Below, piece by piece: positions 51,762-61,670 of a stretch of DNA of 64,000 nt. The position numbers and the translations under genes were made by a program. Source of the DNA: Dehalococcoidia bacterium. Its GTDB lineage: Bacteria; Chloroflexota; Dehalococcoidia; Lucifugimonadales; Lucifugimonadaceae. Location: NCBI GenBank assembly GCA_022824185.1, contig JAJEAU010000002.1:62001-126000 (forward strand), written 5' to 3'. Below the pieces are notes generated by a model, which ran no database searches, was not told the DNA's origin, and worked only from the letters and a program-made list of their open reading frames with translations. Numbering within the stretch: position 1 is the first letter of the stretch; the number at the start of each line of letters is the position of its first letter.

Positions 51762-52508
51762 ATGATCGAGAACACCATCCTCAAAGCCAACCGCGAAGGA
51801 CGCTACGCCACAGTGTTCGCCCTCCCGTTCGCATCGTTCGAGATGATCGAACTCGCCGCTCACGTCGGATTCGACGCCATCAGCATCGACGGCGAACACG
51901 GCGCATACTCCCCCGAGAGCGTCGACAACATCTGCCGCGTCTCCAACGCATTCGGCATGTCCGTCACCGCCCGCGTGCCCAACATCGCCGCATACGAGAT
52001 CAACCTCTATCTCGACCGCGGCATCCAAGGCGTGACCGGCCCCCACGTCGAGACCGGCGCCGAGGCGCAGGCGCTCGCCGACGCCTGTCTCTTCCCCGAA
52101 GCCGGATGGCGATCATGGGGCGGCGGCAGAGGCACCGAGTACGGCGACGCCGAGAAGATCGCCGAATACGGCGGGCAACGCGCATTCATGAAATGGGCCA
52201 ACGAGAACATGATCGTCATGGCACAGATCGAATCGAAAAAAGCCCACGACAACCTCGACGACATCCTCGCCGTCCCCGGCCTCACCGGCGTCGCAGGCGG
52301 CCCCAACGACTTCGCCGCAAGCATGGGCCTCGCCGGTCAGCCGCAACACCCCGACCGCGTAGCCGCCACCGCGGACATCGAAAAGCGCGCCATCGCAGCC
52401 GGAAAATCCATCGGCGCAACCACCTTCGGCCTCGGCGTCCGAGACTTCATGCTCGGACAAGCCCGCGAGTTCTGCCAAGAAAACGGCAAAAAAACCCTGA
52501 ATGGCTAA
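51762..52508 (+). CDS. HpcH/HpaI aldolase-family protein
   Basis: This 248-residue barrel protein is a metal-dependent class II aldolase of the 2-keto-3-deoxy acid type. FDAISIDGEHGAYSPESV, VPNIAAYEINLYLDRGIQGVTGPHVET and AQIESKKAHDNLDDI with GGPNDFAASMG are the family segments. Start ATG 51762 is preferred to an upstream frame with a Pro-rich, non-family N-terminus. By family it cleaves a 2-keto-hydroxy acid to pyruvate and an aldehyde, possibly downstream of an enolase-superfamily dehydratase such as the one at 42079. Confidence 0.9.
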   Translation: MIENTILKANREGRYATVFALPFASFEMIELAAHVGFDAISIDGEHGAYSPESVDNICRVSNAFGMSVTARVPNIAAYEINLYLDRGIQGVTGPHVETGAEAQALADACLFPEAGWRSWGGGRGTEYGDAEKIAEYGGQRAFMKWANENMIVMAQIESKKAHDNLDDILAVPGLTGVAGGPNDFAASMGLAGQPQHPDRVAATADIEKRAIAAGKSIGATTFGLGVRDFMLGQAREFCQENGKKTLNG

Positions 52509-52648
52509 GTAAGGTCCTAGGCGTCCAAAACGCTCGACACCGACGCTATCGACCATCCCGATCCCGCCGTCGCGAGAACCGCGACGGCGGAACCGAACGT
52601 ATGCAGAACTAAGAGAACCGACATTGTCGGTCGTTTACAATTCGTGCT

Positions 52649-54571
52649 ATGAGAATGCGCAACTCATTGATCTACGTGCTGATCGCCGTCGCCGCGGTCG
52701 CCCTAATCCTGCTCCTCTTCCGCCAAGGCGACGGAGCAGAGACCATCCCCTTCAACCGCGTCGTCGAAATGGCGCGCGACAACACCGGCCCGGCTCTACA
52801 AATCGAGGTCAACGGCGACACCGTCAAGGTCGATAACGGCGCCCAGGTCTTCTCGTCCCGTAAAGAGTCCTCCACAAGCGTCTTCGAAGCCCTCTCCGAC
52901 GCCGGAGCCGACCTCAACAACTACAGACTCGACGTCCGCGGCCAGAGCGGCCTCGCCACCCTTCTCCAAGCCCTCATCGGATTCCTCCCCCTCATTCTCT
53001 TCGCCGGCCTCCTCATCTTCATGCTCCGGCAAGCCCAAGCAGGCAACAGCCAGACCATGAACTTCGGCCGAACCCGCGCCCGCATGTTCGTCGGAGCCAA
53101 AGCGACCGTCACCTTCTTCGACGTCGCTGGAGTCCCCGAAGCCAAGGAAGAGCTCGAAGAGATCGTCGAATTCCTCAAATTCCCCGAACGCTTCCAAGCC
53201 CTCGGCGCTCGCATCCCACGCGGCGTCCTCCTAGTCGGCCCTCCAGGTACCGGCAAGACCCTCCTAGCAAGAGCGGTCGCAGGTGAAGCAGGCGTCCCAT
53301 TCTTCTCGATCTCCGGCTCCGAATTCGTCGAGATGTTCGTCGGCGTCGGCGCATCACGCGTACGCGACCTCTTCCAACAGGCCAAGCGCCACGCGCCCTG
53401 CATCATCTTCGTAGATGAGATCGATGCCGTCGGTCGACACCGCGGTGCAGGACTCGGCGGCGGCCACGACGAACGCGAGCAGACCCTCAACCAGATCCTG
53501 GTCGAGATGGACGGCTTCGACACCAACTCCTCCGTCATCGTCATCGCCGCGACCAACCGTCCCGACATCCTAGACCCGGCCCTCCTCCGACCCGGCCGCT
53601 TCGACCGCCGCGTCACGCTAGACACACCCGACATCCGCGGTCGCACCGCCATCCTCGACGTCCACGCGAAGGGCAAACCCTTCGACAAAGGCATCGAGAT
53701 GCAGGCCGTCGCGAAACAGACACCTGGATTCTCCGGCGCCGACCTCGCCAACCTCATCAACGAGGCCGCACTCCTCGCCGCACGCAAGAACAAGAAATCC
53801 ATCGGCTTCGACGAACTGCTCGAGTCGATCGACCGCGTATCCATCGGTCCCGCCCGCAAGAGCAAGGTCATAACCGAAGACGAACGCCGCCTCACCGCCT
53901 ACCACGAAGCCGGTCACGCCGTCGTCCCGTACTACATGCCTGAAGGAGACCGCATCGGCAAAATCTCCATCATCGCCCGCGGCCACGCCGGAGGCTTCAC
54001 TCGCTGGGAACAGGAAGACAAGTCCTATCTGACCAAGCCGTACCTCCTCTCCCGCATCGCTGGAGCAATGGGCGGTCGCGCCGCAGAGGAGTTCAAAGTC
54101 GGCAAGATCACAACCGGTGCCTCCCACGACTTTGAACAAGCGACACGCATCGCCCGCGAGATGATCATGCGATACGGCATGAGCGACGAACTCACCTACC
54201 GCTCCTTTGGCAAACGACAAGAAGCTATCTTCCTCGGGCGCGAGATGTCCGAAGAACGTGATTACAGCCTCAAGACAGAGGCAATCATCGACCGCGAGAT
54301 CGACCGCCTCCTCCGAGAAGGCGTCGAGACCGCCAAAGAGATTCTCACCGATCACGAGGACAAGCTCGAAGCCGTCGCCGATTACCTCTTAGAGAACGAG
54401 ACGATCGACTCCGACCAGTTCGAAGCCATCATGGAAGGCCGAGATCCAAACGCGGTTCGCAGCCAAACCCCTGAATCTTCAGGCGATAGCGATGGCAGCG
54501 CAACCGCAGACCTAGAGCCAGTAGGGCAGACCGAAGGTTCCTCAGCCCCCGATCCCTCGCCAGCAGGGTAG
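52649..54571 (+). CDS. ftsH: ATP-dependent zinc metalloprotease FtsH
   Basis: This 640-residue membrane protease unfolds and degrades membrane and soluble proteins. It has two N-terminal helices (about 6-24 and 108-128). The AAA domain carries GPPGTGKT near residue 197, the pore motif region and the Walker [15 protein letters not shown] is [20 protein letters not shown]. Zinc-binding HEAGH is near residue 421 in [10 protein letters not shown]. The C-terminal 40 residues are acidic and Ser-rich. Full length for the family. No ftsH-linked hpt or tilS is adjacent. Confidence 0.96.
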   Translation: MRMRNSLIYVLIAVAAVALILLLFRQGDGAETIPFNRVVEMARDNTGPALQIEVNGDTVKVDNGAQVFSSRKESSTSVFEALSDAGADLNNYRLDVRGQSGLATLLQALIGFLPLILFAGLLIFMLRQAQAGNSQTMNFGRTRARMFVGAKATVTFFDVAGVPEAKEELEEIVEFLKFPERFQALGARIPRGVLLVGPPGTGKTLLARAVAGEAGVPFFSISGSEFVEMFVGVGASRVRDLFQQAKRHAPCIIFVDEIDAVGRHRGAGLGGGHDEREQTLNQILVEMDGFDTNSSVIVIAATNRPDILDPALLRPGRFDRRVTLDTPDIRGRTAILDVHAKGKPFDKGIEMQAVAKQTPGFSGADLANLINEAALLAARKNKKSIGFDELLESIDRVSIGPARKSKVITEDERRLTAYHEAGHAVVPYYMPEGDRIGKISIIARGHAGGFTRWEQEDKSYLTKPYLLSRIAGAMGGRAAEEFKVGKITTGASHDFEQATRIAREMIMRYGMSDELTYRSFGKRQEAIFLGREMSEERDYSLKTEAIIDREIDRLLREGVETAKEILTDHEDKLEAVADYLLENETIDSDQFEAIMEGRDPNAVRSQTPESSGDSDGSATADLEPVGQTEGSSAPDPSPAG

Positions 54572-54650
54572 GGGACTCAACACCCCAACGCCGGCCCTGT
54601 CGCAAAAGCAGGTTCCGCCTAACTCGGCCGCTTGATCGTTCGCTGATTCC

Positions 54651-55877
54651 TCAGTTCGAATCGTCGCAAGACACCACTTCTCCATCGACGAGGGCCTGCA
54701 CCTTCTCGTCTGTGTATCCGAGAAGATCGCTGAGCAACTCACGCGTGTGTTGCCCAACCGTCGGTGCGGAACCGACAACCATGGGAGTGCGGCTGAACTT
54801 GATCGACTTGCCGCTAACCCACATCGTCCCTGCCACCGGATCCGGCACCTCCATCATGATCTCGCGCTCGTGCAGCTGCGGTTCATGCGCCGCCTGCTCC
54901 GTCGAGTTCACTGGTGCGCACGGGATGCTGTGCTCAGAAAGGTCCTCAACCGCCTGCTTCGTGTTGCGTTGCTTCAACCAGTCGCTGATCCCGGCTTCCA
55001 GAGCGTCTACATTCTCCGTCCGAGTGTCTCTGTCTGCAAATCGGGGATCGTCGAGCCATTCCAGACGCCCAAGGGCTTCGCACACTCGGGGCCACATATT
55101 GTCGTTGCCGGCAGCGAGAATCACATGACCATCCGCCGTCTCGTACATCCCCCCGAACGGCGTGCCACCGCCACCAATCGCGGTATCCGGGCGCGTGGTC
55201 TCTACCCCGCCTCCTAGATACGCCGATATCGGAATCTCATTCGTCGTGAAACCGGTGTCCGCCAGACAGACCTCTAGCGCCTGTCCCTCACCCGAAATCT
55301 CGCGCTCCCGCAACGCAGCCAACGCCCCGATGCAAGCGTGCAGAGCCGTGATGCGGTCGATCAGCGGAAAGTAGGTCTTGATCGGCGGCAGATCGCCATA
55401 CCCGGTCAACGACATCAACCCGCCCATCGCCTGACCGATCGGATCGAAACCTACCTTGTCTCGATTGGGGCCGTACTGCCCGTAGGCCGAGACGTTGATC
55501 ATGATGATCTTCGGGTTCAGCGCCTTTATCTTCTCGTAGCCGAAACCCATCACGTCGATTGTCCCAGGTCGGAAATTCTGCAACAGGATGTCAGACACCT
55601 TCACGAGATCGCGCAGCACCTCTTTGCCCTCATCCGTGCGCAGATTTATGGCGAGGCTCTTCTTTCCGCTGTTGTACTGCACCCAATATGCAGACTGCCC
55701 TCGCACGCGGGGACCATTGGCACGGCTCTCGTCTCCCGCCAACGCCTCGATCTTGATCACCTCAGCACCCATCCGCGCAAACATCAACGCACATCGCGGT
55801 CCCGCCTGATACCGACCCAGATCAAGCACTCGTATGCCCTCGAGCGGTGTCTTCAACTGTCCATTTTCAGATGTCAT
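54651..55877 (-). CDS. CaiB/BaiF family III CoA-transferase
   Basis: This 408-residue enzyme moves CoA between carboxylic acids. LEGIRVLDLGRYQAGPRCALMFARMGAEVIKIE is the N-terminal signature. YNSGKKSLAINLRTDEGKEV, FRPGTIDVMGFGYE and INVSAYGQYGPN follow, with the catalytic Asp in the LADTGF/PLIDRITALHACIGALAAL region. Full length. It is the first gene of a minus-strand pair with an enoyl-CoA hydratase, consistent with breakdown of an activated acid. Confidence 0.92.
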   Translation of the reverse strand: MTSENGQLKTPLEGIRVLDLGRYQAGPRCALMFARMGAEVIKIEALAGDESRANGPRVRGQSAYWVQYNSGKKSLAINLRTDEGKEVLRDLVKVSDILLQNFRPGTIDVMGFGYEKIKALNPKIIMINVSAYGQYGPNRDKVGFDPIGQAMGGLMSLTGYGDLPPIKTYFPLIDRITALHACIGALAALREREISGEGQALEVCLADTGFTTNEIPISAYLGGGVETTRPDTAIGGGGTPFGGMYETADGHVILAAGNDNMWPRVCEALGRLEWLDDPRFADRDTRTENVDALEAGISDWLKQRNTKQAVEDLSEHSIPCAPVNSTEQAAHEPQLHEREIMMEVPDPVAGTMWVSGKSIKFSRTPMVVGSAPTVGQHTRELLSDLLGYTDEKVQALVDGEVVSCDDSN

Positions 55878-55982
55878 CCGAGCGCATCCTTCGTTTTGCT
55901 TGAATTCGTCAATCGTTTATCCCGACTAGCTCGTCATGTCGCCATCGCCAAGCGATTCCGCGCAGCTCCACATCCCGCGTCG

Positions 55983-56747
55983 CTACGCTTCCTTCCTACC
56001 CTTCCGAGCAATAAACTCGGCAAATCCCTCCTCAACCGGAGTAGCGCTGAGCTTGCCTTTTTGCGCCGCCGATTCATTGTCGTACATCCAACGCCACCCT
56101 TCGCCAACCGCCTCGACCATCAGCTCCTTGATCCCTTGAACCATTCGCGGATCGTTGGATGCGATCTGTTTGCCAATCTCCATCGCCTTGGGCATCAACT
56201 CGTCAGAACTCACTAGATGGTTCAACAACCCGATCCGATACGCCTCTTCCGCCTCGACAACCCGAGCGCTGAACAACAGCTCCTTCGCCTTGGGCCAACC
56301 CACCTGCATCGGCAGGCTCCACGTCGAATTCACCCGACCATACGAAGCCGCAAGGAACCGGAAACTCGATCGTTCGCAACCCACTCGAATGTCGAAACTC
56401 GATGCCATCACCGCACCTCCACCGTAAGCCAAACCGTTGAGCGCACCGATCGTAGGTTTGGTGCACGCCGCCACATGCCACGAATACTCGCCGCGCTTCG
56501 GATCTGGCGGAGGCGGATTCTCGGCGTCTCGAACCTGTTCATGAATATCCGCACCGGCTGAAAAAGAGCGTTCGCCCGTGCCGGTGAACACGATCGCCTT
56601 CACGTCGTCATCAGTCTCCATGTCGCTAATTGCCGCATCGACCTCACGAACCAGCTTCTTGCTCAAAGCGTTAAGAACCTTTGGTCTGTTCAGGCGAATG
56701 ACACCGACCCCTTCACCCTTCGTAACAACGATGTCTTCATATCTCAT
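55983..56747 (-). CDS. Enoyl-CoA hydratase/isomerase family protein
   Basis: This 254-residue crotonase-fold enzyme has VIRLNRPKVLNALSKKLVREV and FTGTGERSFSAGADI, the first oxyanion site, followed by ALNGLAYGGGAVMASSFDIRVG, the second. The usual catalytic Glu segment reads AASYGRVNSTW, without the Glu of a standard hydratase, so it may be an isomerase or have another crotonase reaction. ATG 56747 is chosen because AAAGG precedes it by six bases; a longer frame to 56810 is not family-like. Confidence 0.88.
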   Translation of the reverse strand: MRYEDIVVTKGEGVGVIRLNRPKVLNALSKKLVREVDAAISDMETDDDVKAIVFTGTGERSFSAGADIHEQVRDAENPPPPDPKRGEYSWHVAACTKPTIGALNGLAYGGGAVMASSFDIRVGCERSSFRFLAASYGRVNSTWSLPMQVGWPKAKELLFSARVVEAEEAYRIGLLNHLVSSDELMPKAMEIGKQIASNDPRMVQGIKELMVEAVGEGWRWMYDNESAAQKGKLSATPVEEGFAEFIARKGRKEA

Positions 56748-56906
56748 ATTCGGCCTTTGGTGCGTCCGCTCGTCGGTCAGTTCGTCAGTAGTATAGTCTG
56801 ACGGCTTCATCGATCAGGCGCCTAGCGTTTCGACTAACCGCGACCAGGTTCGCAACACCTCCGAACCGTCGTAACTCGCACTCCTTTAACATATACACAA
56901 CGTCAT

Positions 56907-56935
56907 TTTCCACGTCTTTTGACGGTAAGTATACA
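56907..56935 (+). promoter_or_regulatory. Possible promoter for the STAS gene
   Basis: TTTCCA at 56907-56912 and TATACA at 56930-56935 are separated by 17 bases in an AT-rich patch within GC-rich DNA. A start near 56943 would leave a leader of about 60 bases before 57004. Confidence 0.35.
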
Positions 56936-57003
56936 ATTAAAACTTGGTGTGTTTATATCGCGATTGATCTTGCGCACATCGCATTCTTGAAGATGAAACA
57001 GTT

Positions 57004-57357
57004 TTGACACTCGAAGCCTCACAACGGCGCGACGGGACCATTTTGGTGCTGCTGCCAAAAGGTCGTATCGAAAACCCGGACATCGAAAAGTTCGAACGAT
57101 CCGTCCATGATCGCATCAGCAACGGCGAGGTGAACATCATCATCGACTTCGAAGAGGTCGAAGCAATCGACCCCGCCGGCATCCGATCCCTCCTCAGCAT
57201 TGCCGCACGTATCCTCATCAAGCAAGGCAAACTCGTGCTCTGCGGTCTAGGCAACAACCTCGGCACCCTCTTCAGAGTCGCCGCCATCGACCAAGTAGTC
57301 CCCATCGCCGATTCCTACCAAGAAGCGGTAGCAAATTTCCGCGAACCTCGACGATAA
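57004..57357 (+). CDS. STAS-domain anti-sigma-factor antagonist-like protein with Ala at the phosphosite
   Basis: This 117-residue STAS domain has VLLPKGRIENPDIEKFE, then VNIIIDFEEVEAIDPAGIRSLL. Typical antagonists have D-S-S-G at this loop and are switched off by phosphorylation of the second Ser. Here the loop is D56-P-A58-G59, so the switch residue is Ala. The protein should not be controlled by an RsbW-type kinase, if it acts in that pathway at all. It starts at TTG 57004. No sigma factor or kinase is nearby. Confidence 0.85.
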   Translation: MTLEASQRRDGTILVLLPKGRIENPDIEKFERSVHDRISNGEVNIIIDFEEVEAIDPAGIRSLLSIAARILIKQGKLVLCGLGNNLGTLFRVAAIDQVVPIADSYQEAVANFREPRR

Positions 57358-57397
57358 CCCCGCATCGAGATTTAGATTAGCTACAATCTATCTCGAT

Positions 57398-58063
57398 ATG
57401 GCAATCGAATACCAAGGCGAACTATGGTCGATCCAACGTTGGGTCTCCGGTTTCTACAACAACGCCTACCTCATCACCTGCAAATCCTCAAACAAAAGCG
57501 TCATCATCGACACTCCTGATCAACCCAACGAGTTGATCGCCGCGGCACATGAGACAGATGTGAACGCCATCCTCATCACCCACAACCACTGGGACCATCT
57601 GGAAGGCTTCGACGTCGTAACCGACCAGTTCCAAGTGCCAGTCGGAATCGGCGCAAACGACGCTGACGCCGTCGCAGACAAAACCGGCTACCGCGATCCC
57701 ATCGACGTCTCGCACGACAACGTCCTACAAGTCGGCGAAATCTCCATCCGCTGCATCGACACACCCGGCCACACTCCCGGATCCACGTGTTTCGTCCTCC
57801 CAGGAGAAAGCCCTGGCGCAACCCCGCACGTCTTCACCGGCGACACGCTGTTTCCCGGCGGCCCCGGCAAAACACCCAGCGCCGAGGCATTTGACGACAT
57901 CATCGACAGCATCTCCAACCGTCTCCTAAATCTGCCCCCCAACGCGGTTGTGATGCCAGGACACGGCGACTTCACGACCGTCGAGGCCTCGGCCGCCGAA
58001 TACGCCAGCTTCGCATCAAAACCAAGAGAAGCCGGACTGTTCGGCGATGTCACATGGCAGTGA
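57398..58063 (+). CDS. MBL-fold metallo-hydrolase (glyoxalase II-like)
   Basis: This 221-residue hydrolase has ILITHNHWDHLEGFD, the metal motif HxHxDH, TPGHTPGSTCFVLP, FTGDTLFPGGPGKT and MPGHGDFTT. The build fits hydroxyacylglutathione hydrolase-like enzymes that open thioesters, though specificity is unknown. Its last codons overlap the next gene's start by 17 bases. Confidence 0.9.
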   Translation: MAIEYQGELWSIQRWVSGFYNNAYLITCKSSNKSVIIDTPDQPNELIAAAHETDVNAILITHNHWDHLEGFDVVTDQFQVPVGIGANDADAVADKTGYRDPIDVSHDNVLQVGEISIRCIDTPGHTPGSTCFVLPGESPGATPHVFTGDTLFPGGPGKTPSAEAFDDIIDSISNRLLNLPPNAVVMPGHGDFTTVEASAAEYASFASKPREAGLFGDVTWQ

Positions 58064-58976
58064 CATCGGCACGGAATCCCAACCGACGGAGTTTCTGACA
58101 GACAGACCTCGAATCCGCAACCTCGTCCTCGTTGTCGGCGCAATCGTCACGTGGATGAGCCTCGACGTAGCACTGTCGTTGATTTTCCGCGAATACCCCG
58201 TGGGATTCGACGGCGAAAATCCGACGCTGCATTCATTCGCCGCAGGTTGCATCCTCGTAATGGTGGCCATCGGCATCACGTTTTTCCTCGCAAAAACCGC
58301 CGCTTCCCGACATCTCGTGATTTACGTGGCGGCCGGATTTGCCATTATGGCGTCGGGCATCATTCTCGCAAACATCGGCGATCTCGCCGACACCCAGACC
58401 GCCATCAGGAGTTTCGCCGCCGCAATCGTCGGATCCGCGGCCTTGGCCGCCACCGCGATCGCCTACTCATCTTCGACTTCGAAACCCATCGTCGACCAAC
58501 TCCTCATGTTGGTGCCGGAACGAAGACAGTTCATAGCATTCGCTTGGCCACTGGCGGCATGGGCGTTGCTCGTGGTCGCATGGCAGTTCACCCCGTTCAA
58601 CCCTCTGACGCATCCCGAAGCGCCCGATCCCATCGTTCGCCTCAACAGCGCATTCGACGAAAACCTCTCCGCCACGATCATTTATCTCGCGATCTTAGTT
58701 CCGATCGCCGAAGAGCTCTTCTTCCGAGGCATGATCATCACATTCCTTACCAACGCAACCAACGCCGCCATCGCAGTAGTCTTGTCCGCCTTCGTATTCG
58801 CCCTGTTCCACATCGACCCGAGCTACTTCTCCATCAACCAAGTCATTTACATTTTCTGCCTAGGGGCAATCTTCGGCGCCGCGGCGATAATCACAAAGTC
58901 GATCTGGCCCGGCGTGCTGGTCCATGCCTTCAACAACGCGTTCGCCACACTGCAATCAGTTGCTTGGACAACCTGA
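58047..58976 (+). CDS. CPBP-family intramembrane glutamic protease
   Basis: This 309-residue protein has about eight hydrophobic segments. The CPBP/Abi motifs are all present: EELFFRG (motif 1), FALFHID (motif 2) and HAFNN (motif 3, His and Asn). The family includes Rce1-like CAAX proteases and bacteriocin-immunity proteins. It overlaps the MBL gene by 17 bases, so translation is likely coupled. The target is unknown. Confidence 0.88.
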   Translation: MSHGSDIGTESQPTEFLTDRPRIRNLVLVVGAIVTWMSLDVALSLIFREYPVGFDGENPTLHSFAAGCILVMVAIGITFFLAKTAASRHLVIYVAAGFAIMASGIILANIGDLADTQTAIRSFAAAIVGSAALAATAIAYSSSTSKPIVDQLLMLVPERRQFIAFAWPLAAWALLVVAWQFTPFNPLTHPEAPDPIVRLNSAFDENLSATIIYLAILVPIAEELFFRGMIITFLTNATNAAIAVVLSAFVFALFHIDPSYFSINQVIYIFCLGAIFGAAAIITKSIWPGVLVHAFNNAFATLQSVAWTT

Positions 58977-59012
58977 TCGGCAAATAACATTGATAGGTTG
59001 TGAAACGCTGAG

Positions 59013-59801
59013 ATGTCCGACCCAATCCAAAACGCATTCAACCGCGCCGCCGCCGAGCAACGGACTGCGATCGTCCCCTTCGTCACAGTCGGCCACCCTA
59101 ATGCCGACAGCACGCCCGACATCGTCCAATCCCTTTCGGATGCCGGAGCCGACGTTATCGAACTCGGCATCCCCTTCAGCGATCCCCTCGCCGAAGGCCC
59201 CGTCATCCAGAAATCCAGCTTCCAAGCCCTCCAAAACGGCATCACACCGGAGGCCTGCTTCGACAGCGCAGCAGAAATCCGCCGCAGAGGCGTCGACACT
59301 CCTCTCGTCTTCATGGGCTACTACAACCCCATACTCCAACTCGGCCTAGACGAGTTCTGCGCCCGAACCCGCGACGCAGGAGTCAACGGTCTCATCGCCG
59401 CCGACCTTCCCGCAGCCGAAGCCGGACCCCTCTACGACGCATGTCAAAAGGCCGGCATCTCACTCGTCCCGCTACTCGCACTCACATCGACCGACGAAAC
59501 CATCGCCCACGCCTGCAACCAAGCGTCCGGTTTCGTATATTGCGTATCGCTGCTCGGTGTCACAGGTGCCCGCGCGACCGTCTCCGAAAGAGTCGAAACC
59601 CTCGTCGCAAGAGTCCGATCCCACACCAAACTGCCGATAGGCGTCGGTTTCGGAATCTCAACCGCCGAACACGTCCGCGCCGTCGGGAAGTTCGCCGACG
59701 CCGCGGTCATCGGCAGCGCACTTGTAAACACGATCCAAGAGAACGAATCCAGCGACGCACCGGGCGCAGCAGCCGATTTTCTGCGCTCACTCCACCAGTG
59801 A
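59013..59801 (+). CDS. trpA: Tryptophan synthase alpha chain
   Basis: This 262-residue TIM barrel splits indole-3-glycerol phosphate to indole. PFVTVGHPNADST, the catalytic Glu in VIELGIPFSDPLAEGP, IAADLPAAEA, YCVSLLGVTGAR and GVGFGISTAEHVRAV are TrpA motifs. trpB is not adjacent, but chorismate mutase and DAHP synthase follow, so this is a fragmentary aromatic amino acid cluster. Confidence 0.96.
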   Translation: MSDPIQNAFNRAAAEQRTAIVPFVTVGHPNADSTPDIVQSLSDAGADVIELGIPFSDPLAEGPVIQKSSFQALQNGITPEACFDSAAEIRRRGVDTPLVFMGYYNPILQLGLDEFCARTRDAGVNGLIAADLPAAEAGPLYDACQKAGISLVPLLALTSTDETIAHACNQASGFVYCVSLLGVTGARATVSERVETLVARVRSHTKLPIGVGFGISTAEHVRAVGKFADAAVIGSALVNTIQENESSDAPGAAADFLRSLHQ

Positions 59802-59859
59802 CATCATCCCCCTTCCCAATCAAACCAACATCCACACCCCAAACCTCAATCACCCCATC

Positions 59860-60234
59860 ATGACAGCAGTACGCGGCCTCAGAGGCGCAACCACCGTCCT
59901 CGAAAACTCGCAAGACGAGATCATGGACGCTACCGAAGAACTCCTTAACGAGATGATCGCCGCAAACGACATCGAGTCCCAAGACATCGCCGCCGTGTTC
60001 TTCACCCTCACCAAAGACCTCGACGCCGAATTCCCCGCCGTCGCCGCACGCGAGCGCCTCGGTTGGAACCTCGTCCCGCTCATCAACGCCATCGAGGTTG
60101 CCAGGCCCGGATCAATGCCGAAGTGCATCCGAATCATGCTCTTATTGAACACCGATAAATCCCAGGAAGATATCCGACACATATACTTGAGAGAAGCAGT
60201 CGTCCTAAGAGCCGACATCACAGATGCCCAGTAA
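59860..60234 (+). CDS. aroH: Chorismate mutase, AroH type
   Basis: This 124-residue protein is of the Bacillus-type trimeric AroH class, converting chorismate to prephenate. VRGLRGATTVLENSQDEI, then SQDIAAVFFTLTKDLDAEFPA and RERLGWNLVPLINAIEVARPGSMPKCIRIM carry the active-site Arg and Cys positions. IYLREAVVLRADI ends the domain. Starts at ATG 59860, 58 bases after trpA. Confidence 0.95.
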   Translation: MTAVRGLRGATTVLENSQDEIMDATEELLNEMIAANDIESQDIAAVFFTLTKDLDAEFPAVAARERLGWNLVPLINAIEVARPGSMPKCIRIMLLLNTDKSQEDIRHIYLREAVVLRADITDAQ

Positions 60235-60554
60235 TCGACAAGATTCACCTTCGACCGCAACCAACATCAGCGGCGATCCTACGCGCATCGAAGCTCTAAA
60301 CACGACCGCACAGTTCTCCTATCCCAGCTACTTTACTCGCTGGTTCTATACTCGCCGGCGCCGCGCTTAGAAGCAAAGGCACATTGCCCGCGCGCCGTCG
60401 TAACCGCTCGTTAGCAACCTGCGCGGAGCTACTCGAAACCCAAACCTAGTGCATGGGGAAACCCGCGCGTCCCGATATCCGAAACCGGCAAACAACAAAA
60501 ACCCCCAAAACCCAAACCCCCAAAACCCCAAACGGAGTAACCAACCGATAGCCA
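60235..60554. other. 320-bp gap before DAHP synthase with a C-tract block
   Basis: No gene is supported. At 60502-60529 it has four runs of three to five C separated by A-runs of three or four, so the opposite strand carries a G-quadruplex-type motif. GGAG at 60533-60536 lies too far (about 18 bases) from the ATG at 60555 to be a good ribosome site. No leader peptide with Trp, Phe or Tyr codons was recognised. Confidence 0.5.
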
Positions 60555-61622
60555 ATGGCCTCACGAATCAAAAACCTCAACGTTGCATCAATCAGCCCCC
60601 TCGCCCCGCCGTCCGAATACCTCGCCGAGATTCCCGTCTCGAAAAAGGTCGAGGACCTCGTGGTCCGGTCCCGGCGAGAGATCACCGACATCCTCAACGG
60701 CGACGACGAACGCTTCGTCATCGTAACCGGCCCCTGCTCAATCCACGACGAAGTCGCGGGCAGGGAATACGCCGAACGCCTAGCCATTCTCGCTGATGAG
60801 CTGCGCGACACCGTCATGATCGTCATGCGCGTCTACTTCGAGAAGCCACGCACTACCGTCGGATGGAAAGGACTCATCAACGATCCCAACCTCGACGGTA
60901 CCTGGAACATGCCCGAAGGCCTCCGCCGGGCACGCAACTTCCTGTTGGAGGTCGGCGAAATCGGTCTCCCGGCCGCAACTGAGTTCCTCGATCCCTTCAC
61001 CCCGCAATACATCTCCGACCTCGTCTCCTGGGGCGCAATCGGAGCCCGCACCGCCGAGAGCCAGACCCATCGGCAACTCGCAAGCGGTCTCTCCATGCCC
61101 ATCGGCTTCAAGAACGGGACCGGCGGATCGATCCAACTCGCCGTAGACGGTATGATCGCCGCTCAAGCGCAACACGCCTTCCTAGGCATCGACGACGCCG
61201 GAGCCGCGGCAGTCGTCCAGACATCCGGCAACGACGCAACTCACATCGTCCTCCGCGGCGGTTCTGACGGGCCCAACTACGATGCCGAAAACATCGCCAA
61301 TGCCCAAAAAGTACTGGCCGACAGCGGCATGGCGCCAAATGTCGTCGTCGACTGCTCACACGCCAACTGCAACAAAGACCACAACTTGCAGCCGGTGGCG
61401 TTCCGAGACGTCATCGGCCAACGCGCCGCTGGTAACACCGGCGTCGTCGGATTGATGCTCGAGAGTCACCTCAACGCCGGTAACCAGTCACTCAACGGCG
61501 ATGCCTCCACCCTCAAGTACGGCGTCTCCATCACCGACCCCTGCGTCGACTGGGCAACCACCGAGGTACTCCTGCGCGAAGCCGCCGAGGTCATCGCGGG
61601 ACGTGTAGCCGTCGCCGCATGA
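60555..61622 (+). CDS. aroF: 3-deoxy-7-phosphoheptulonate synthase (DAHP synthase, type I)
   Basis: This 355-residue enzyme joins PEP and erythrose-4-phosphate at the entry of the shikimate pathway. VTGPCSIHDEVAGREYAERL, MRVYFEKPRTTVGWKGLINDP, GARTAESQTHRQLASGL, PIGFKNGT and VVVDCSHANCNKDH are all AroF/G/H motifs, with the metal ligands in the last. The N-terminal 40 residues are the regulatory extension of the microbial AroAI-alpha class. Which amino acid inhibits it cannot be read by eye. Confidence 0.95.
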   Translation: MASRIKNLNVASISPLAPPSEYLAEIPVSKKVEDLVVRSRREITDILNGDDERFVIVTGPCSIHDEVAGREYAERLAILADELRDTVMIVMRVYFEKPRTTVGWKGLINDPNLDGTWNMPEGLRRARNFLLEVGEIGLPAATEFLDPFTPQYISDLVSWGAIGARTAESQTHRQLASGLSMPIGFKNGTGGSIQLAVDGMIAAQAQHAFLGIDDAGAAAVVQTSGNDATHIVLRGGSDGPNYDAENIANAQKVLADSGMAPNVVVDCSHANCNKDHNLQPVAFRDVIGQRAAGNTGVVGLMLESHLNAGNQSLNGDASTLKYGVSITDPCVDWATTEVLLREAAEVIAGRVAVAA

Positions 61623-61670
61623 ACCCGAGTCGGCAACGCTCAACGACGTGACCCAAAGAGATTACGGAAA

